DNA from: Zychaea mexicana
Taxonomy: Eukaryota; Mucoromycota; Mucoromycetes; Mucorales; Lichtheimiaceae
Direction of reading: 5' to 3'
Length of the DNA: 64,000 nucleotides
Assembly: GCF_025766255.1 (NCBI RefSeq)
Contig: NW_026516679.1
Coordinates: forward strand, 248,001 to 312,000
Part shown: positions 40,549 through 51,865 of the stretch, in pieces
Layout of the letters: every line of letters begins with the position of its first letter
How positions within the stretch are numbered: the first letter of the stretch is position 1
Made by a program: the position numbers and the translations under genes
The notes under the pieces: model-generated
Told to the model about the DNA's origin: nothing
The model's input: only the letters and a program-made list of their open reading frames with translations
Databases searched by the model: none

Positions 40549-41728
40549 CTAGCGGTCCTTCCTCGCTTCGCTCGGATGAATGAGCCCCTCCGCTTCGCTC
40601 CGTGTCATTCAACGGAAACGCGTCGCAAGGGGGTTCCCCCCTTGACCCCCAAGTGGGGGCAAGCCCCCCAAACCCCCCTATGGAGCGAGGTTGCATCAGT
40701 GTTTCGGTATTAGATGCTTATTGTCTGTTTTCAAAAACAAAAGCAAGATCATTGTGCAGTGCGAAGTGGTCTATCATAGAAAGTCGTCAAAGTTGGATAC
40801 TTAACTATCTCCAGTTTAGAATGCAATGCGAAAAGAAGTGTTGACAAAGATGATGTAGTGATATTGATAAAAAGAGAATAGGCGATGTAAAAATAGAGTA
40901 GGTGACAAAAAGAATTATAGAAGAACTTCGTGAAAAACAACATTTCTTGTGCTTTGGCCTTGCTGACCCGCGATACGTGAGTTCTCAGGATCTAACATGA
41001 TTCTGATGGATGAAGGGGTGCGGACGCGCGACATGGCTACATAGAGTAGACCATGCGTGAACGGAGATTCAGGCAAGTAGAGGCCGACAGTGTTGAAAGT
41101 TTGACCCTGTGCCTTATTGATGGTCATAGCGAATGCCAGGTGAACAGGGAATTGGGTGCGTTTGAAGAGAATGGGCGAGCGTGTTTGCGATGGTGTGAGT
41201 GTTATGCGAGGGATTAAGACAATGTTGCCAGCATGAGGTCCAGTGGCTATTTCAGCTTCAAGTACATATCTTTGAAAAGAGCGTACAATCAGCCATGTCC
41301 CGTTGCAGAGACCACTTTGGGTGTGCAAGTTTCTCAAAAGCATAATTGGGCAACCGACTTTGAGTTTTAGCAAGTGTGGTGGGAGGTCGGATGGATTCAT
41401 GGAATTGAGCAGCTCTGGTGGGTATGTGATTTGATCCTCTGGATCATCCACAGTATCTGCGCTCAGGAATTCGTGGATAGTGCCTAGGAAATGGTCGAGT
41501 ATCAGATCGTTGATTGCTGAAACGTCGACATTTTTTGGAGTTAGAATGGAGCGACTGATGAGGTAATCGCGATCCACGTGTGGTGCGTCAAGGCTGCCGT
41601 AAATGGCTTCGATGAGCTCGTATCGAACGCGTAAAGAGACTGTGAAGGAAAGAAAGGAGGAGGAGATTGAAAAGATTTCCTTTTTTGTGAGTTATAAATC
41701 GTAAAACTGAAGGATTTTAATAAATAGA
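40549..41728 (-). mobile_element. Short Helitron (1180 bp) nested in CACTA-like copy 2
   Basis: On the minus strand it begins TCTATTTATTAAAATCC after host A and ends GGACCGCTAG (canonical CTRR) before host T. CACTA-like copy 1 supplies the empty site: ACATATATACCGG reads through without loss or duplication. Near the 3' end are hairpins (GGGGGGCTTGCCCCC and AAGGGGGGAACCCCCTT). It carries only the last third of a Pif1 helicase. Confidence 0.9.
40915..41577 (-). CDS. Helitron helicase C-terminal fragment
   Basis: A 220-codon intact frame that corresponds to the end of a Helitron Pif1-type helicase: SRSILTPKNVDVSAINDLIL, LKLKVGCPIMLLRNLHTQSG, LAFAMTINKAQGQTF and LLYVAMSRVRTPSSIRIML. Helicase motifs I-IV are absent, so it cannot unwind DNA alone. 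It differs clearly from the helicase of the Helitron at 17632, so it derives from another family member. The frame starts with CTG/GTG-like codons rather than a convincing ATG. Confidence 0.75.
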   Translation of the reverse strand: MDRDYLISRSILTPKNVDVSAINDLILDHFLGTIHEFLSADTVDDPEDQITYPPELLNSMNPSDLPPHLLKLKVGCPIMLLRNLHTQSGLCNGTWLIVRSFQRYVLEAEIATGPHAGNIVLIPRITLTPSQTRSPILFKRTQFPVHLAFAMTINKAQGQTFNTVGLYLPESPFTHGLLYVAMSRVRTPSSIRIMLDPENSRIAGQQGQSTRNVVFHEVLL

Positions 41729-41897
41729 TACCGGAAACGCTAATACTCCTAGTATGTACTTACTGATTTTTGGTAGAAGCCGCCCTAGGCAACGCGTTTC
41801 TTGTAAGTTATTGCGCGATCCCCCGAAGTTGCAGGATTTTGTTTGTAGCCCAACTGTTCACGCACGCAGCCAAGGGTGCAGATATTTAGCATGCGCT

Positions 41898-42401
41898 CTA
41901 TAAATCTTGTTGCGCCTTCAAGGTCGTCTCTGGTATCGCTGACCAGCTCGTTCTAAGCAAATCAATATCAGGTTTGCTGAGAATACCATCGACCATTATC
42001 CCAGATCGTCCCCATATGTTGTCCCTGATATTGACTTCGTCGCTGCGCGTGATATCCAATTGGTGCTCCCTGACAACGTCGTGGCACAGACTGGTCAGCT
42101 CCTCCACTACAAACTTCGTCTGTGAGTCGACTTTGCGTTTGTAAGACCGTGTCAAGAGCATGCCGTCGAACAGCCCAGAAGAAAACGCTCTTGATACGGA
42201 GCTGGAAGATTCTACAGATGGACATGAAAGGACAGCACTGTACATCCCCAACTATAAGAGTTACTGATGTGGAAAGATCATCCAACGCCTTACTGTGACA
42301 TCAACTTCCCTTGTCAAGGAGCCGACCGACCGTGCAAGTGCAAGCATTGAATCGTTATTGTTTTTGATAGCGTTAAGAATTGATGGGGTTTGAGGATTCA
42401 T
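41898..42401 (-). CDS. Copy of the two-exon unknown ORF in CACTA-like copy 2
   Basis: Exact mirror of 37056-37559 (exons 42401-42294 and 42251-41898), with the same intron and predicted protein. See the copy 1 entry for the features of the protein. Confidence 0.5.
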
Positions 42402-43067
42402 GTGAAGTTGTTTCTGTGTGATGTTTTATTATTAACGAAAGAGGAAACGGAATAAGAAAAGGAACGATTTTTTTTTCAAACGGCAAGATGAAGCATACAA
42501 GGAGAGGCAAGGTCAAACAAATGAGGAGAAAAGGATCAACTTTGTTTTGATACTGCCTAAAATGGAAATCACCATAGATACCGCAGTTCACCAAGAAGTT
42601 CGTTGTCTCGTTTGTGACCTGCAGACGTAGTGACGCTTCGATGTACTTTCAATACTGCACACCAGCTGTTTGATATGCTTTACATTAACAACTCCATCGT
42701 GCGATACAGCCACATGCCACTGTCATTAGACTTTTCAGCGTCATATACTTTCACCAAGGCAAATAATCTGGCAGCGTCTACATCATAATGCTGAAAGTAC
42801 ACCATAACTTCACCAATACGTATAAGCCTGGACTGCTGAACGCGATTGTTACCCTGCCAGCTGTTGGTGTTAATGATCAACCGCAGGCAGCATAAAATTA
42901 TTCTTCCGTGATAGAGAAGGTGTTGACATATTGATGAGATGAAAAAAAAATGTGGTCAGGTGTGTTGGAAGTTTCATTTGGTACAACAACGGTGGTCCTG
43001 GTTGAACTAAATTCAGGTTTATTCAGGTTTTTTAAGGTATATTAAGGTTTTTTTTCCTACAGTGTTA

Positions 43068-43226
43068 GGTGAATATCAGCAGATATTCACTGGTCGAATA
43101 TTAGTTGAATATCGCGAATATTCAACGTCGAATATCAGTTGATCATCAGTTGAATATTCGCTTATGTTTTCGGTGAATATCAGTTGAATACTAGTTGAAT
43201 ATCAGCTAATATTCAACTGATGTTCA
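43068..43226. repeat. GAATATCAGTT-type degenerate repeat tract
   Basis: Repeated TTGAATATCAG / CTGATATTCAA motifs in both orientations, about ten copies. The tract also occurs at 39541-39579 on the other side of CACTA-like copy 2. It lies just upstream of eIF2B-gamma. Confidence 0.6.
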
Positions 43227-43371
43227 ACCGTTTTTAAACGTTTAACACACACCGTTTTTCCCAGTGATAGTAAAGCACGCATTGTGACAAAACGCCGCGG
43301 TAGTGAATTTTTCGATTTTTTCGAAACGCGAAGCTTAACCAAACAATTTTTCTTCTTGACACTTTTACAAA

Positions 43372-45514
43372 ATGTTGTTCGAGAAGACGCGACATCACAA
43401 GCTTTCCGAGTTCCAAGCAGTTGTTCTTGCCGGCTATGGAAGTACTAATCGGTAAGAGAGAGACGGCTCGAAGAACGTTTGTGAAAAAAAAGACAACAGC
43501 GAAGACGATCGTAACCTGTGTGTGCGTGTAGTTTATATCCCATTTCCGAGGAAGACAATGTACCTAAAGCTTTATTACCAGTCGCCAACAAACCTATAAT
43601 CTCATATACCTTAGATTGGCTTGAGAAAGCTGGTATACATGGTACTGATTCTGGTTCTATTTCCAAAGATGTGTGGCAGTAAATATAAATTGTTGTTAAT
43701 TCAAATCGATCTTGCACACATGAAACCAACTGTTACTTTTTTTACCTCCACTCCAGACGCAATCTTGTTGGTTCAAGCTTCGGGAGCAGCTCACAGTAAG
43801 CTTTCAGCATATATCGCACGTGGCTACCAAGGAAGCGTGCACTGCAACGTTGTCGCCGTGGACGAGGATTTTGGCTCTGCTGATGCACTACGATCGATAA
43901 AGGATAAAATAGAGGTAAACTTCTTCTCACAATGTATCTGTTTACTTTGTATGCGAAAAGAGCATAATTCATGATTATGTATTGTTTTCTTTAGCGCGAC
44001 TTTATCGTTGTGCCTTGTGATCTCATTACGGATTTAAACCCGAGAGAAATATTGGATGTCCACCGAGTGGAAGATCCAACGATGACGGCATTGTTCTACG
44101 AATCAAGCTTATCGGAAACTGGAAAAGATGATGGTATGTATATCTGTCAGACGAGGATACTCTTTAGGATTGAGATCAAAGAGCTGACACATAACTTGCA
44201 AAACACTTTTTTTTCAGCACTTGCACCTTATGTAGGAATTGAACCTGTTCAATCATCGCTGGTATACAAAGTTCGTCGATCCGAGGACGAGGATTTCTCT
44301 ATGCGCATGTCTTTATTAAACAAGTATGTGGGGCAACAAAAAGAGCTGGACTTGGTTATTCAAAGATGACTCATCTATATTTGCCTTTTTCAAGATTCCC
44401 TCGTGTACGAGTACATACGGATTTATATGATGCACATCTATACATCTTTAAACGATGGGTTTTGGATATGGTCGCTGATAAGGAAAATATTTCAAGTATC
44501 TCTGAGGATCTGATTCCAATGCTTGTCAAATGTCAATATCAAAAGACGATGGTAGAGCGCGAAAACTTAAATAACTGTAAGTGCTTGTAGAATTTGTCTA
44601 GTGAGTAAAGAAAATACTCAATTACTTTCCACAACAGACGCATCAAAACATAAGACTTTGTTTAGCACCGCACTATCACTATCAACCACGGCATCTGAAG
44701 ATATTGATGACGATTCGTTTTCATCGGACCCTACTCGATCCAAGTTCAAAAGTCCTGTCACCACCCGCGCTTATGTATACCGTGGAGGATTCTGTGGACG
44801 TGGTAACACGGTTGCTGGTTATAATGAATTGAATCGTCATGTAAGTGGAGTATGACTTTAGGAAAATTATGCCTGGAAGAATGCTTTGGGATCGTTTTTC
44901 CTCTTGCTAACTGTCAAGCGTTGAAAATCTTAACTTAGGAAACCAAACAAGGGGCATCTATCACCCGCATTCCATCCAGTGCTGAGGTGGCACCAAAGAC
45001 ACAAGTGGGCAGCGACTCTATTATTGGCGAGCATACTAAAATTGACGAAAGATCTTCAATCAAAAAATCATGTGTTGGTGCCCATTGTGTTATTGGCAAG
45101 AACGTAAAGATTGCTAATTCGGTTATTATGGACCATGTGGTGATTGCTGACAAGTAAGTTTGAGAAAGTGGGATAAAGGAAAGCAACGATAAGAGTGAAG
45201 ATTCAAAGAGGAAGAATAACTGAATCCACTTTTGTACATTATATTAGTGCAAAGGTGGATGGATGTGTTATTTGCAACAACGCTAAAGTACTAGAGAAGG
45301 CTGTGCTCAAAGATTGTGATGTTGCTGGTGAATATGTCGTTGAAAAAGATAGTAAGTTTTGTTTCTTATGGCCGCGAATTCATCTTTCTCATGGATTGGC
45401 TTTCCATTCACAAGATATGATAAATTCTCATCTGTTTGTCGTTTCCGTCTTTTCTACTTTGTAGGTCAAGTTAAAGGAGAAAAGCTTGTCGCTTTCCGAG
45501 AAGCTATTAACTAA
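43372..45514 (+). CDS. GCD1: Translation initiation factor eIF2B subunit gamma
   Basis: Catalytic-subcomplex partner in eIF2B, the guanine-nucleotide exchange factor for eIF2 in cytoplasmic translation initiation. Ten exons: 43372-43451, 43532-43641, 43757-43914, 43995-44133, 44218-44323, 44395-44576, 44638-44840, 44939-45153, 45248-45351, 45465-45514; all phases agree. The nucleotidyltransferase-like domain opens with FQAVVLAGYGSTNRLYPISE, KALLPVANKPIISYTLDWLE and FIVVPCDLITDLNPREILDV. The C-terminal left-handed beta-helix hexapeptide repeats run from about 44940 (SDSIIGEHTKIDERSSIKKS, CVGAHCVIGKNVKIANSVIM, NAKVLEKAVLKDCDVAGEYV). Stop TAA at 45512. Length about 448 residues, normal for the family. 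An AT-rich tract and a CACTA end lie within 310 bp upstream. Confidence 0.9.
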
Positions 45515-46998
45515 AATATTTTTGTAATTTATAAAATGATGTGTATACAATTTCTTTTCTTCTCTTCTTGTTTGATCACTTGCCGTAATCTAAATTGATA
45601 GAATGAGGAGGAAGCTTGTCGAGTGAAATTGTAACCAATATTCGACGTATCAAGATAGGGAATGGATAAGTGGGTCTATCTGGTGTATGAAAAATGCTTG
45701 TTGATGTTCCTCAGACATATGATGATTACGTGTTCAATAAGAATATAGGAAGTAAGTCATCCCTCGAGTAGCAGGACAACAAACAACAATAACCACAGCA
45801 GCAGCAGCACAATTATGATTTTTTATGTATCATCATAAAGAATTTTCATGAGTTCATACTTTGTACCATGTTAAGACGCGTCATCCGAAACATAGGCAAT
45901 TGGTGCCGTAGATGGGTCAAAAAAGCTATCATATTCAGAAGAAACAAAATGAAAAAAATGAGTCGCTACTAAAAAAGACGAGATTTTTGCAGCGCGTGTG
46001 GTAATCCTCATAATATGTACGTTTTCATGCAAGCCAAGATCGGACGAAGTAGCCGTATCAAGCATAGCGACAAAGATAGTCATAACGGTAAGGTTTTTAA
46101 TAGTAGCGACAGTAGCTGCAACAACAACAACAACAACAAAAGAAATGCTCAGTGTCTCCTCGCCTTGTTGGCAGTACTGGAATAATGCTTGACAGCGCTA
46201 AATGAAAAGTGGAACATGAAGCTCTCCATTAATCAAATTAACCACTGACATAGTGACGAACCTGAGTGCAGAGGCGCAGAAGATGCAATTGAGTAACTCC
46301 TTGAAGCAGCGATCACAGACAAATCGGGTTTGAGAAAAATAATTCAATATCTAGCAAGCGAAAGAGCTCTCTGAGGAGACGCGACACAAGCACCCGTATC
46401 CTGTTATGTGTTGCCCTCTACTTGACTTCTGTTTCATTTTTATATTTATCACTCCGTCGAGTATTTGGTGCTGTATCTTTGCTATGTGATAAGCTTAAGA
46501 TTATATGCTGTTCACGGTAAGATCTTGCGTCAAGTATCCAGCTGTGAAATAAACACCCAGCCAACAAACGCTTGGTTGCATCAATACAAAGTCACATTCG
46601 ATTATGTTAGAAAAAAGTGACAAGATGTAGAATGCTTACCATCGGTCAGTCTTCGTATAATATACCAAAGATGATGTTACAGCGACCATATATTATCTTA
46701 TAAAGTAACCAGTGTTGTGACTAATCACTTATCATACGATTGTAGATTGTGCACTGCAATATCCTGCTTACAGCGATCAATAATAATAAAAACAAAGGTG
46801 TTTTTTCTCAGACTTCCTCAATGAGCCACAAACATGATGAATATTCGTTAAGATTCCCTTGATTCACTGTCTCTACTTTTTTAACTGCAGGTGTTCGATC
46901 CATTATACAACCATCACTTTGCTGTAGTAAATATGAAACCAAACAGTGCGGAACATCTCAACAGCCGTTACTTAGTTTTCTTTTATTTACATGATTTT
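45515..46998. other. Intergenic; possible small minus-strand ORF at 45871-46083
   Basis: Mostly non-coding. A minus-strand stretch 46083-45871 (MLDTATSSDLGLHENVHIMR ... FDPSTAPIAYVSDDAS) with a possible acceptor after a (GTT)n tract at 46120-46140 could be the last exon of a small gene. I could not build the upstream exons, and recognise no family. Nothing else is supported. Confidence 0.3.
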
Positions 46999-47616
46999 TC
47001 ACAGCTCAAATACGCACAGGCTGTTTGATCCGTCAAGAGCATCCTTGACATTTTGTGGTGGATTCAGGCCAAGCTTTTGTGCTCTGTCTATGTAATATAT
47101 GTTCCATGTTTGTTATCATTAGCAAATGTCGATCCAAACCCAAACCCTTTTTTTCTCTTTGACAAACGGAAAACAGGAAAGGGGTGCTACATACACCATC
47201 TTTCTGCTCGAGTTAATCCAGCACAAGGTCCGTACTGATAGTCGAGATCAAACTTGCGTAACAAAATATCGGTTTGACTCATGTGTTCCTGGTGGACTTG
47301 TTATTGTATAGCAGTGAGCTGTCGTATGGTTACACGGCCTCTAATGTAAGTGAAAATTATATAAGAGAGACTTACTGCCAGGTTTAATATACTCAACCGC
47401 GCTTTGCGGTTTTTTGGTTTTGCGGTCGTCGTAACCATTGTCAACGTTATCCATGTCACTGACGTCCAATGGTTTAACGGTCTTGGTCTCTTGCGGATCA
47501 TTATGCTTCTTGATTGTCCGAGGTTTACGATCGGTGATCCTCGACTGTTGTTGGGGTTTTTTGCCAGTAGCTCTGGCAGAAACCGTTTTTCTTTTTGACA
47601 CTCTTCGAGGTGGCAT
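46999..47616 (-). CDS. POLD4: DNA polymerase delta small subunit 4 (POLD4/Cdm1)
   Basis: Smallest accessory subunit of replicative DNA polymerase delta; nuclear. Three exons: 47616-47376, 47296-47195, 47087-46999, phases 1 and 1. The N terminus is short, basic and disordered (MPPRRVSKRKTVSARATGKK). The conserved core reads LLRKFDLDYQYGPCAGLTRA, then ERWYRAQKLGLNPPQNVKDA, the POLD4 signature (FDL.YGPC.G.TR..RW.RA..LGL.PP). Stop TGA at 46999, total about 143 residues, close to the family size. It shares a 222 bp divergent promoter region with the TB2/DP1/HVA22 gene at 47839. Confidence 0.88.
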
Positions 47617-47838
47617 GAAGTATGAAAGAAAAGAGAAGTCAAAGAAAGAAGGAAGTTTAAAAAAGCTACTAAGCTACTGCAACAGTGGTTTCGGAGTTTT
47701 TGCTGCATGATAGGGCTGGTTGGTAGTGCTTGGTGCGCAGTTGTCACACACTAGTGCGCATACGCATTATATACTTATTTTCTGTTCTCGAGCCAGGGAC
47801 ACACCACTCTTCTTCTTCTCTTTACTTTTCTTCCGAAA
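47617..47838. promoter_or_regulatory. Divergent promoter between POLD4 and the TB2/DP1/HVA22 gene
   Basis: 222 bp between two start codons on opposite strands. It has CT-rich runs near 47808-47830 before the plus-strand start and no clear TATA box. Confidence 0.5.
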
Positions 47839-49107
47839 ATGTACTTTATTCTGAAATTGTTCATGTTGCAAGTGTACCCAGCATATTCTTGCTTCAAAGC
47901 AATCAAGGTCAATGACCAGACACAATTTCTACCGTTGCTAATGTACTGGATAACAGCAACGTCATTTCTTCTCAGCGAGCACTTTGCTGACTTGTTACTT
48001 TTCTGGTAAGCCAAGAACCACTTTCCTAACTGAAAAGCATACGGCACGTTTCAATAGCGTACTTAACAAAAAATTTCGATGTGTATATAGGATACCGTTT
48101 TACACCGAGTTCAAAGTATTGGTCGTTTTATGGATTACGTTACCACAAACTAAGGTCTGTTATTGTTCTATTCATCTGCATGAAATGTTAGTCAAGAGCC
48201 GACTCATTAACTGTTTATCTGTGTACGCCTGGTACAAATGTTAACACACGCAATATAGGGTGCCATTGTGTTATATGCAGATTTTATCGAGCCGTTCCTG
48301 AAAAAGCATGAAGACCGAATTGACAAGGCATTTATCGAGATACAAGACAACGTCAAGCGCACGATAGCCGTATATGGCAAACAGCTACTTCACATTGTCA
48401 ATAAGATTCTTGCGGATTTATTCACTAAGGTATTACTTGACGAAAACAAGATGGAAAGACACGTCCATGTGTTTCCGTGTTGAAAATATTAATATTTTCT
48501 ATGTTTTTTTTTGGGATGTGATAGCAGGGACGATCGATGATATCGGATGATGCGAATAATACAATGGCGGCAGAATCTACGGCGACACCGGTAGAACAAC
48601 AATCACGGTCGGAATGGGATAATGGTTGGGGTTATGCGATTTACTCATCTTTAATCAGCCGAGGTGCTCAGCTGTCTGCTAGTTTACAGGCATCTGCACA
48701 AAATCGTAAGCATATCTACGTATAACAAAGATTGACTCGAATGTTACATTTCACAAGTGGAATTGACTGGATCTATAGGGCTGAACAACCAACAACAACA
48801 AGCCACTGCTACTGCACAACAACAATCACAGGAGGAAGAAAAAGGAAAGCTTGAACGATCTGATAGCTATGACTCGCTAGGATCTTTTGTAGCATCTAAA
48901 AAGGCACCGAGCAACAACAGCAGCAGTTCAGGTGCTAGTGGAGCAGGAACAGAAGGACCGAAATCACAAGAACAGCAAAATGCCTCATGGGGGGGCTATT
49001 TAGGTGGATGGATCTGGTCATCTGGCAATAGTAATCGTGCTACTGCTGCAAGTACCCCGGACAACACCAACAAGAATGAGACAACTCAACATGCGAAGAC
49101 AGATTGA
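47839..49107 (+). CDS. TB2/DP1/HVA22 (REEP/Yop1-like) membrane-shaping protein
   Basis: Family proteins insert hairpins in the ER membrane and shape tubules. Five exons: 47839-48005, 48091-48154, 48259-48429, 48525-48705, 48758-49107; phases agree. Family motifs: VYPAYSCFKAIKVNDQTQFL, YWITATSFLLSEHFADLLLF, WIPFYTEFKVLVVLWITLPQ, GAIVLYADFIEPFLKKHEDR, then IDKAFIEIQDNVKRT. The C-terminal half is long and low-complexity, rich in Gln, Ser and Gly (exons 4 and 5), with SYDSLGSFVASKKAPSN and WGGYLGGWIWSSGN. About 310 residues; start chosen as the ATG that opens the conserved domain, so a further upstream exon is possible. Confidence 0.85.
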
Positions 49108-49334
49108 GTATATTCATCATTTTTTTTCTTACGCTTATCCATATATAAACCCCTACCCTTTCCTTCCCGCCATCCTTCTATTTGCTCCATTTCTCTTCAT
49201 TTTCTCCTCCTGTCTCTCACAATAGTATATGATATATTCCCAAACAATGGCAACAAACATATATACAGCAACAACCGAAAGCCATTGTACTTGCAAATAT
49301 ACATCCCGTCATATATTACTGTAAACTACGGCTA

Positions 49335-51331
49335 CTATCCATGTCGTACATCATACAAAAACTCCTTGACAGCATCTGCTGTACCAAATGCTGCGCAAAA
49401 TGTTCCCACGATAGCGATTAGAGCGCAGATCACGAGTTCCCATGTTTGTCCATCCTTCCATGAGAGTCGTATCCAGAATATGCAAGGCAATATAAATGTT
49501 AATGATTCAGCTGCGATAGTGCCTATCAAGCTCATTACGTCGGAGAAGTAAGGAATCAACATGGCAATCGAAGCACAAAAACATATTTCAAGAACGCGTA
49601 ACCCGATCCGCGTTATCGATGGGTGCTGTTGTAATCGTCGAATCACCATATTGTCACTTGTTGATATGTTATCGTCATCATCGTCGTCCTTGCCTTTGTC
49701 TTCCTCATCGCTGCCTTGATCTCGACGATCTTTGTCGCCTTTGTTGTGGCGGTCTTGCAGCCTTCGCTGCCGTCGTCGCACGCCTAGCCATGATTCGACA
49801 CTGTATGTAAACACATATAAATACATGGGAACTGCTAATAATACATGGACGGTGGCAACTAGCATAGCAACATTCAGGGCAGATGAGCCTAAACAAATAA
49901 AAATTCACATTCAACACATCAGGTTTATATGATTAACCCTGGAGTTATGCGGCTGCTGCCATCATCTATTGTCACTGGCCGCTACAGAATATGTGTAAAG
50001 GGACTACCTTCAGGGAGCGTGTTGTAAACAGGCGTTTTTACTTGGTTACCATAGGACAAATAACACAAGGATCCCATTAACACATATATGACAGTAACCG
50101 AAAAAGTAGCCACCAACAAGACTTTGGGCCAACTAGTGCGATCTATCATGGACGCTTCCAAATGCGGAAAGATTACATTGCCGCAGTACGAAAAACTAAA
50201 CGTGCTGAAAGCAATCGGTATATTCTCGGCAATAGCCCAGTCATGATGCGTGTTTGCTTCGTTCTCCTGGAAATCTGACACAGCCACAATCGTCATGACC
50301 AGCACCAAGCATACTGTCGCCATGCTTGCGAAAAAGCTATAAAAACATACATTTACATTTTGTGTATTGTGTTAGTCCACAACAGCAGCACTAAGTTTGA
50401 CAATAACATAGCTCTATAAGGCCTAGTACTACTGCCAGCATATCTTTTGTTTTCTGGCTTTTACTCACACCTCATGAATGAGACGTCACGCATGGTCCTG
50501 GTCAGCGCAAAAGGAACACCGACCGTGGCAGATACGATCCAAGTGCACACTTTGCGATCCAAATGAAGGCCAATGACCGAAAGGAGCTTGGATACATTGT
50601 CGCCAGCAAGAATGATGTAGAGTGTTGGTGTCAATATCAGCAGTATCAAAGAAAATAGGCCACCCACAATCTGGCCGAGCTTGCCGAACGTTGCCAAGCC
50701 GATCTCGGGAAAGCCGGACAAGCGACGAGATCTAGAGCAAACGTTATGCATTGTTTTCCGATATTCCTAAGTGATACACCACCCCTATCCTTTTTTTTAT
50801 TAATAAAGTTATAAAATGCTTACTGGCCATGGTATAGACAGCGGATTAGCAAGCAGCCACAAAACTGCGCCATAACAGAGCTAAGCACAAGAAATAACAA
50901 CCCAATCCACCCGGATCTGCTGAATGCATGAGGAATACCAAGAATGCCTGTGCCCGCAACTACACATCTAGATATGTAATGTTACCGTCATCGCTAGTTA
51001 CTCCATTAAACATATTATTGCTACGGAACGCACAAAAACGAGAATGCGGTCTGCCGTTACAATAATGTACGTACATAATACTTGCCAAAGTTGATGTATT
51101 TGATACTTTGACAACTGGCAAATCAACGTTACCGCTGCTCGTAACACTGTTGGTATCGATGACGCGCTGCTGCTGCTGTTGTTGTTGTTTAGACCTATAC
51201 AATGCTTGTTTGCCTTTATCACGAGGTTTTGTATCGTCTTCGTCTTCGTCTCTTATTGTGTCAAAACATGGTGTTGCTAATGGAACATTCAGCAATGTTG
51301 AAAGCAGATACAATTCATTCGGAGAAGACAT
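49335..51331 (-). CDS. AAAP-family amino-acid transporter (vacuolar Avt-like)
   Basis: Multi-pass amino acid/proton transporter, probably in the vacuolar membrane. Five exons: 51331-51082, 50959-50824, 50731-50471, 50336-50008, 49888-49335, coding for about 509 residues. An N-terminal cytoplasmic region with a Gln run (KQQQQQQQQR) comes first. AAAP motifs follow: AGTGILGIPHAFSRSGWIGL, GFPEIGLATFGKLGQIVGGL, ENIPIAFSTFSFSYCGNVIF and PHLEASMIDR, about ten membrane segments. Exon 5 inserts a strongly acidic loop (GSDEEDKGKDDDDDDNIS) between membrane segments. The gene converges with the TB2/DP1/HVA22 gene (227 bp between stops). A short upstream open frame (minus, about 51427-51340) could be an uORF. 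Confidence 0.85.
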
Positions 51332-51545
51332 TTAGAAGAAATTACATGTGCTGATGATTTGATCAAGGGTAGTAACGTCAATACTCTTTCGTTGTCGTTG
51401 ATGAATATCGTCGCTTTCCATTCGAATTAGGATAATGATGTCCTCTACTGCTTTAGAAAGAAAGAGAAGTGAAAATCCATTTAGTTATCCCTCTCTCTTT
51501 TAAACTATAGTAGCTGCGACAGTAGCAGCATGGCTCGATCGATTT

Positions 51546-51600
51546 TATATCGGGCTGGAAACAATAACGCCGGGCATAGCCCGGTGTACACTGTTTCCAG
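51546..51600. repeat. Small nested-palindrome hairpin at the edge of Tc1-like copy 1
   Basis: CTGGAAACA ... TGTTTCCAG pairs outside GCCGGGC-AT-AGCCCGG, a strong cruciform of about 45 bp. It abuts the left end of the element at 51602 and is absent at the matching end of the other copy (62105). Confidence 0.55.
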
Positions 51601-51865
51601 AGCTCTTGTCGGAAAGTAAATACAGCCAATGACGAGAACAGAATTCATGGTGCACAACAAATAAATTCGCCCTGGTGGAAAATGATTTCATCAGATGGCA
51701 AGAACAAAATTCATGTTGTACGAAATGTAAATTCGTATTCGCTGACAAATAGGATGTCCTGTTGCCAAGAATATTTAGCCTTGGCATCATTGGATATAAA
51801 ATTGCACACCAAGTGCTCCTCTTCCTTTTATTTCTCTTCCACAATTACACCCAAACCGCATCATA

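Larger units (their letters stand above)
39580..43064 (-). mobile_element. CACTA-like DNA transposon copy 2 (2305 bp plus a nested Helitron)
   Basis: Inverted relative to copy 1, flanked by its own 3 bp duplication TTA (39577-39579 and 43065-43067). Without the 1180 bp Helitron at 40549-41728 its length is 2305 bp, exactly that of copy 1, and the predicted peptides are the same. Its right end is about 300 bp upstream of the eIF2B-gamma start codon. Confidence 0.8.

Noticed and set aside
40549..40690. Bacterial DNA contamination suggested by GC-rich GCTTCGCTC runs
   Set aside because: The block is the 3' tail of a Helitron with an exact insertion site and has relatives at two other Helitron ends in the window.
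36393..43064. Large palindrome as a segmental or inverted genomic duplication
   Set aside because: Homology stops exactly at the CACT ends and each arm has a different 3 bp target duplication, so these are two transposon insertions.
43068..43226. CRISPR-like array
   Set aside because: Units are short, degenerate, in both orientations and without regular spacers, in a eukaryotic context.
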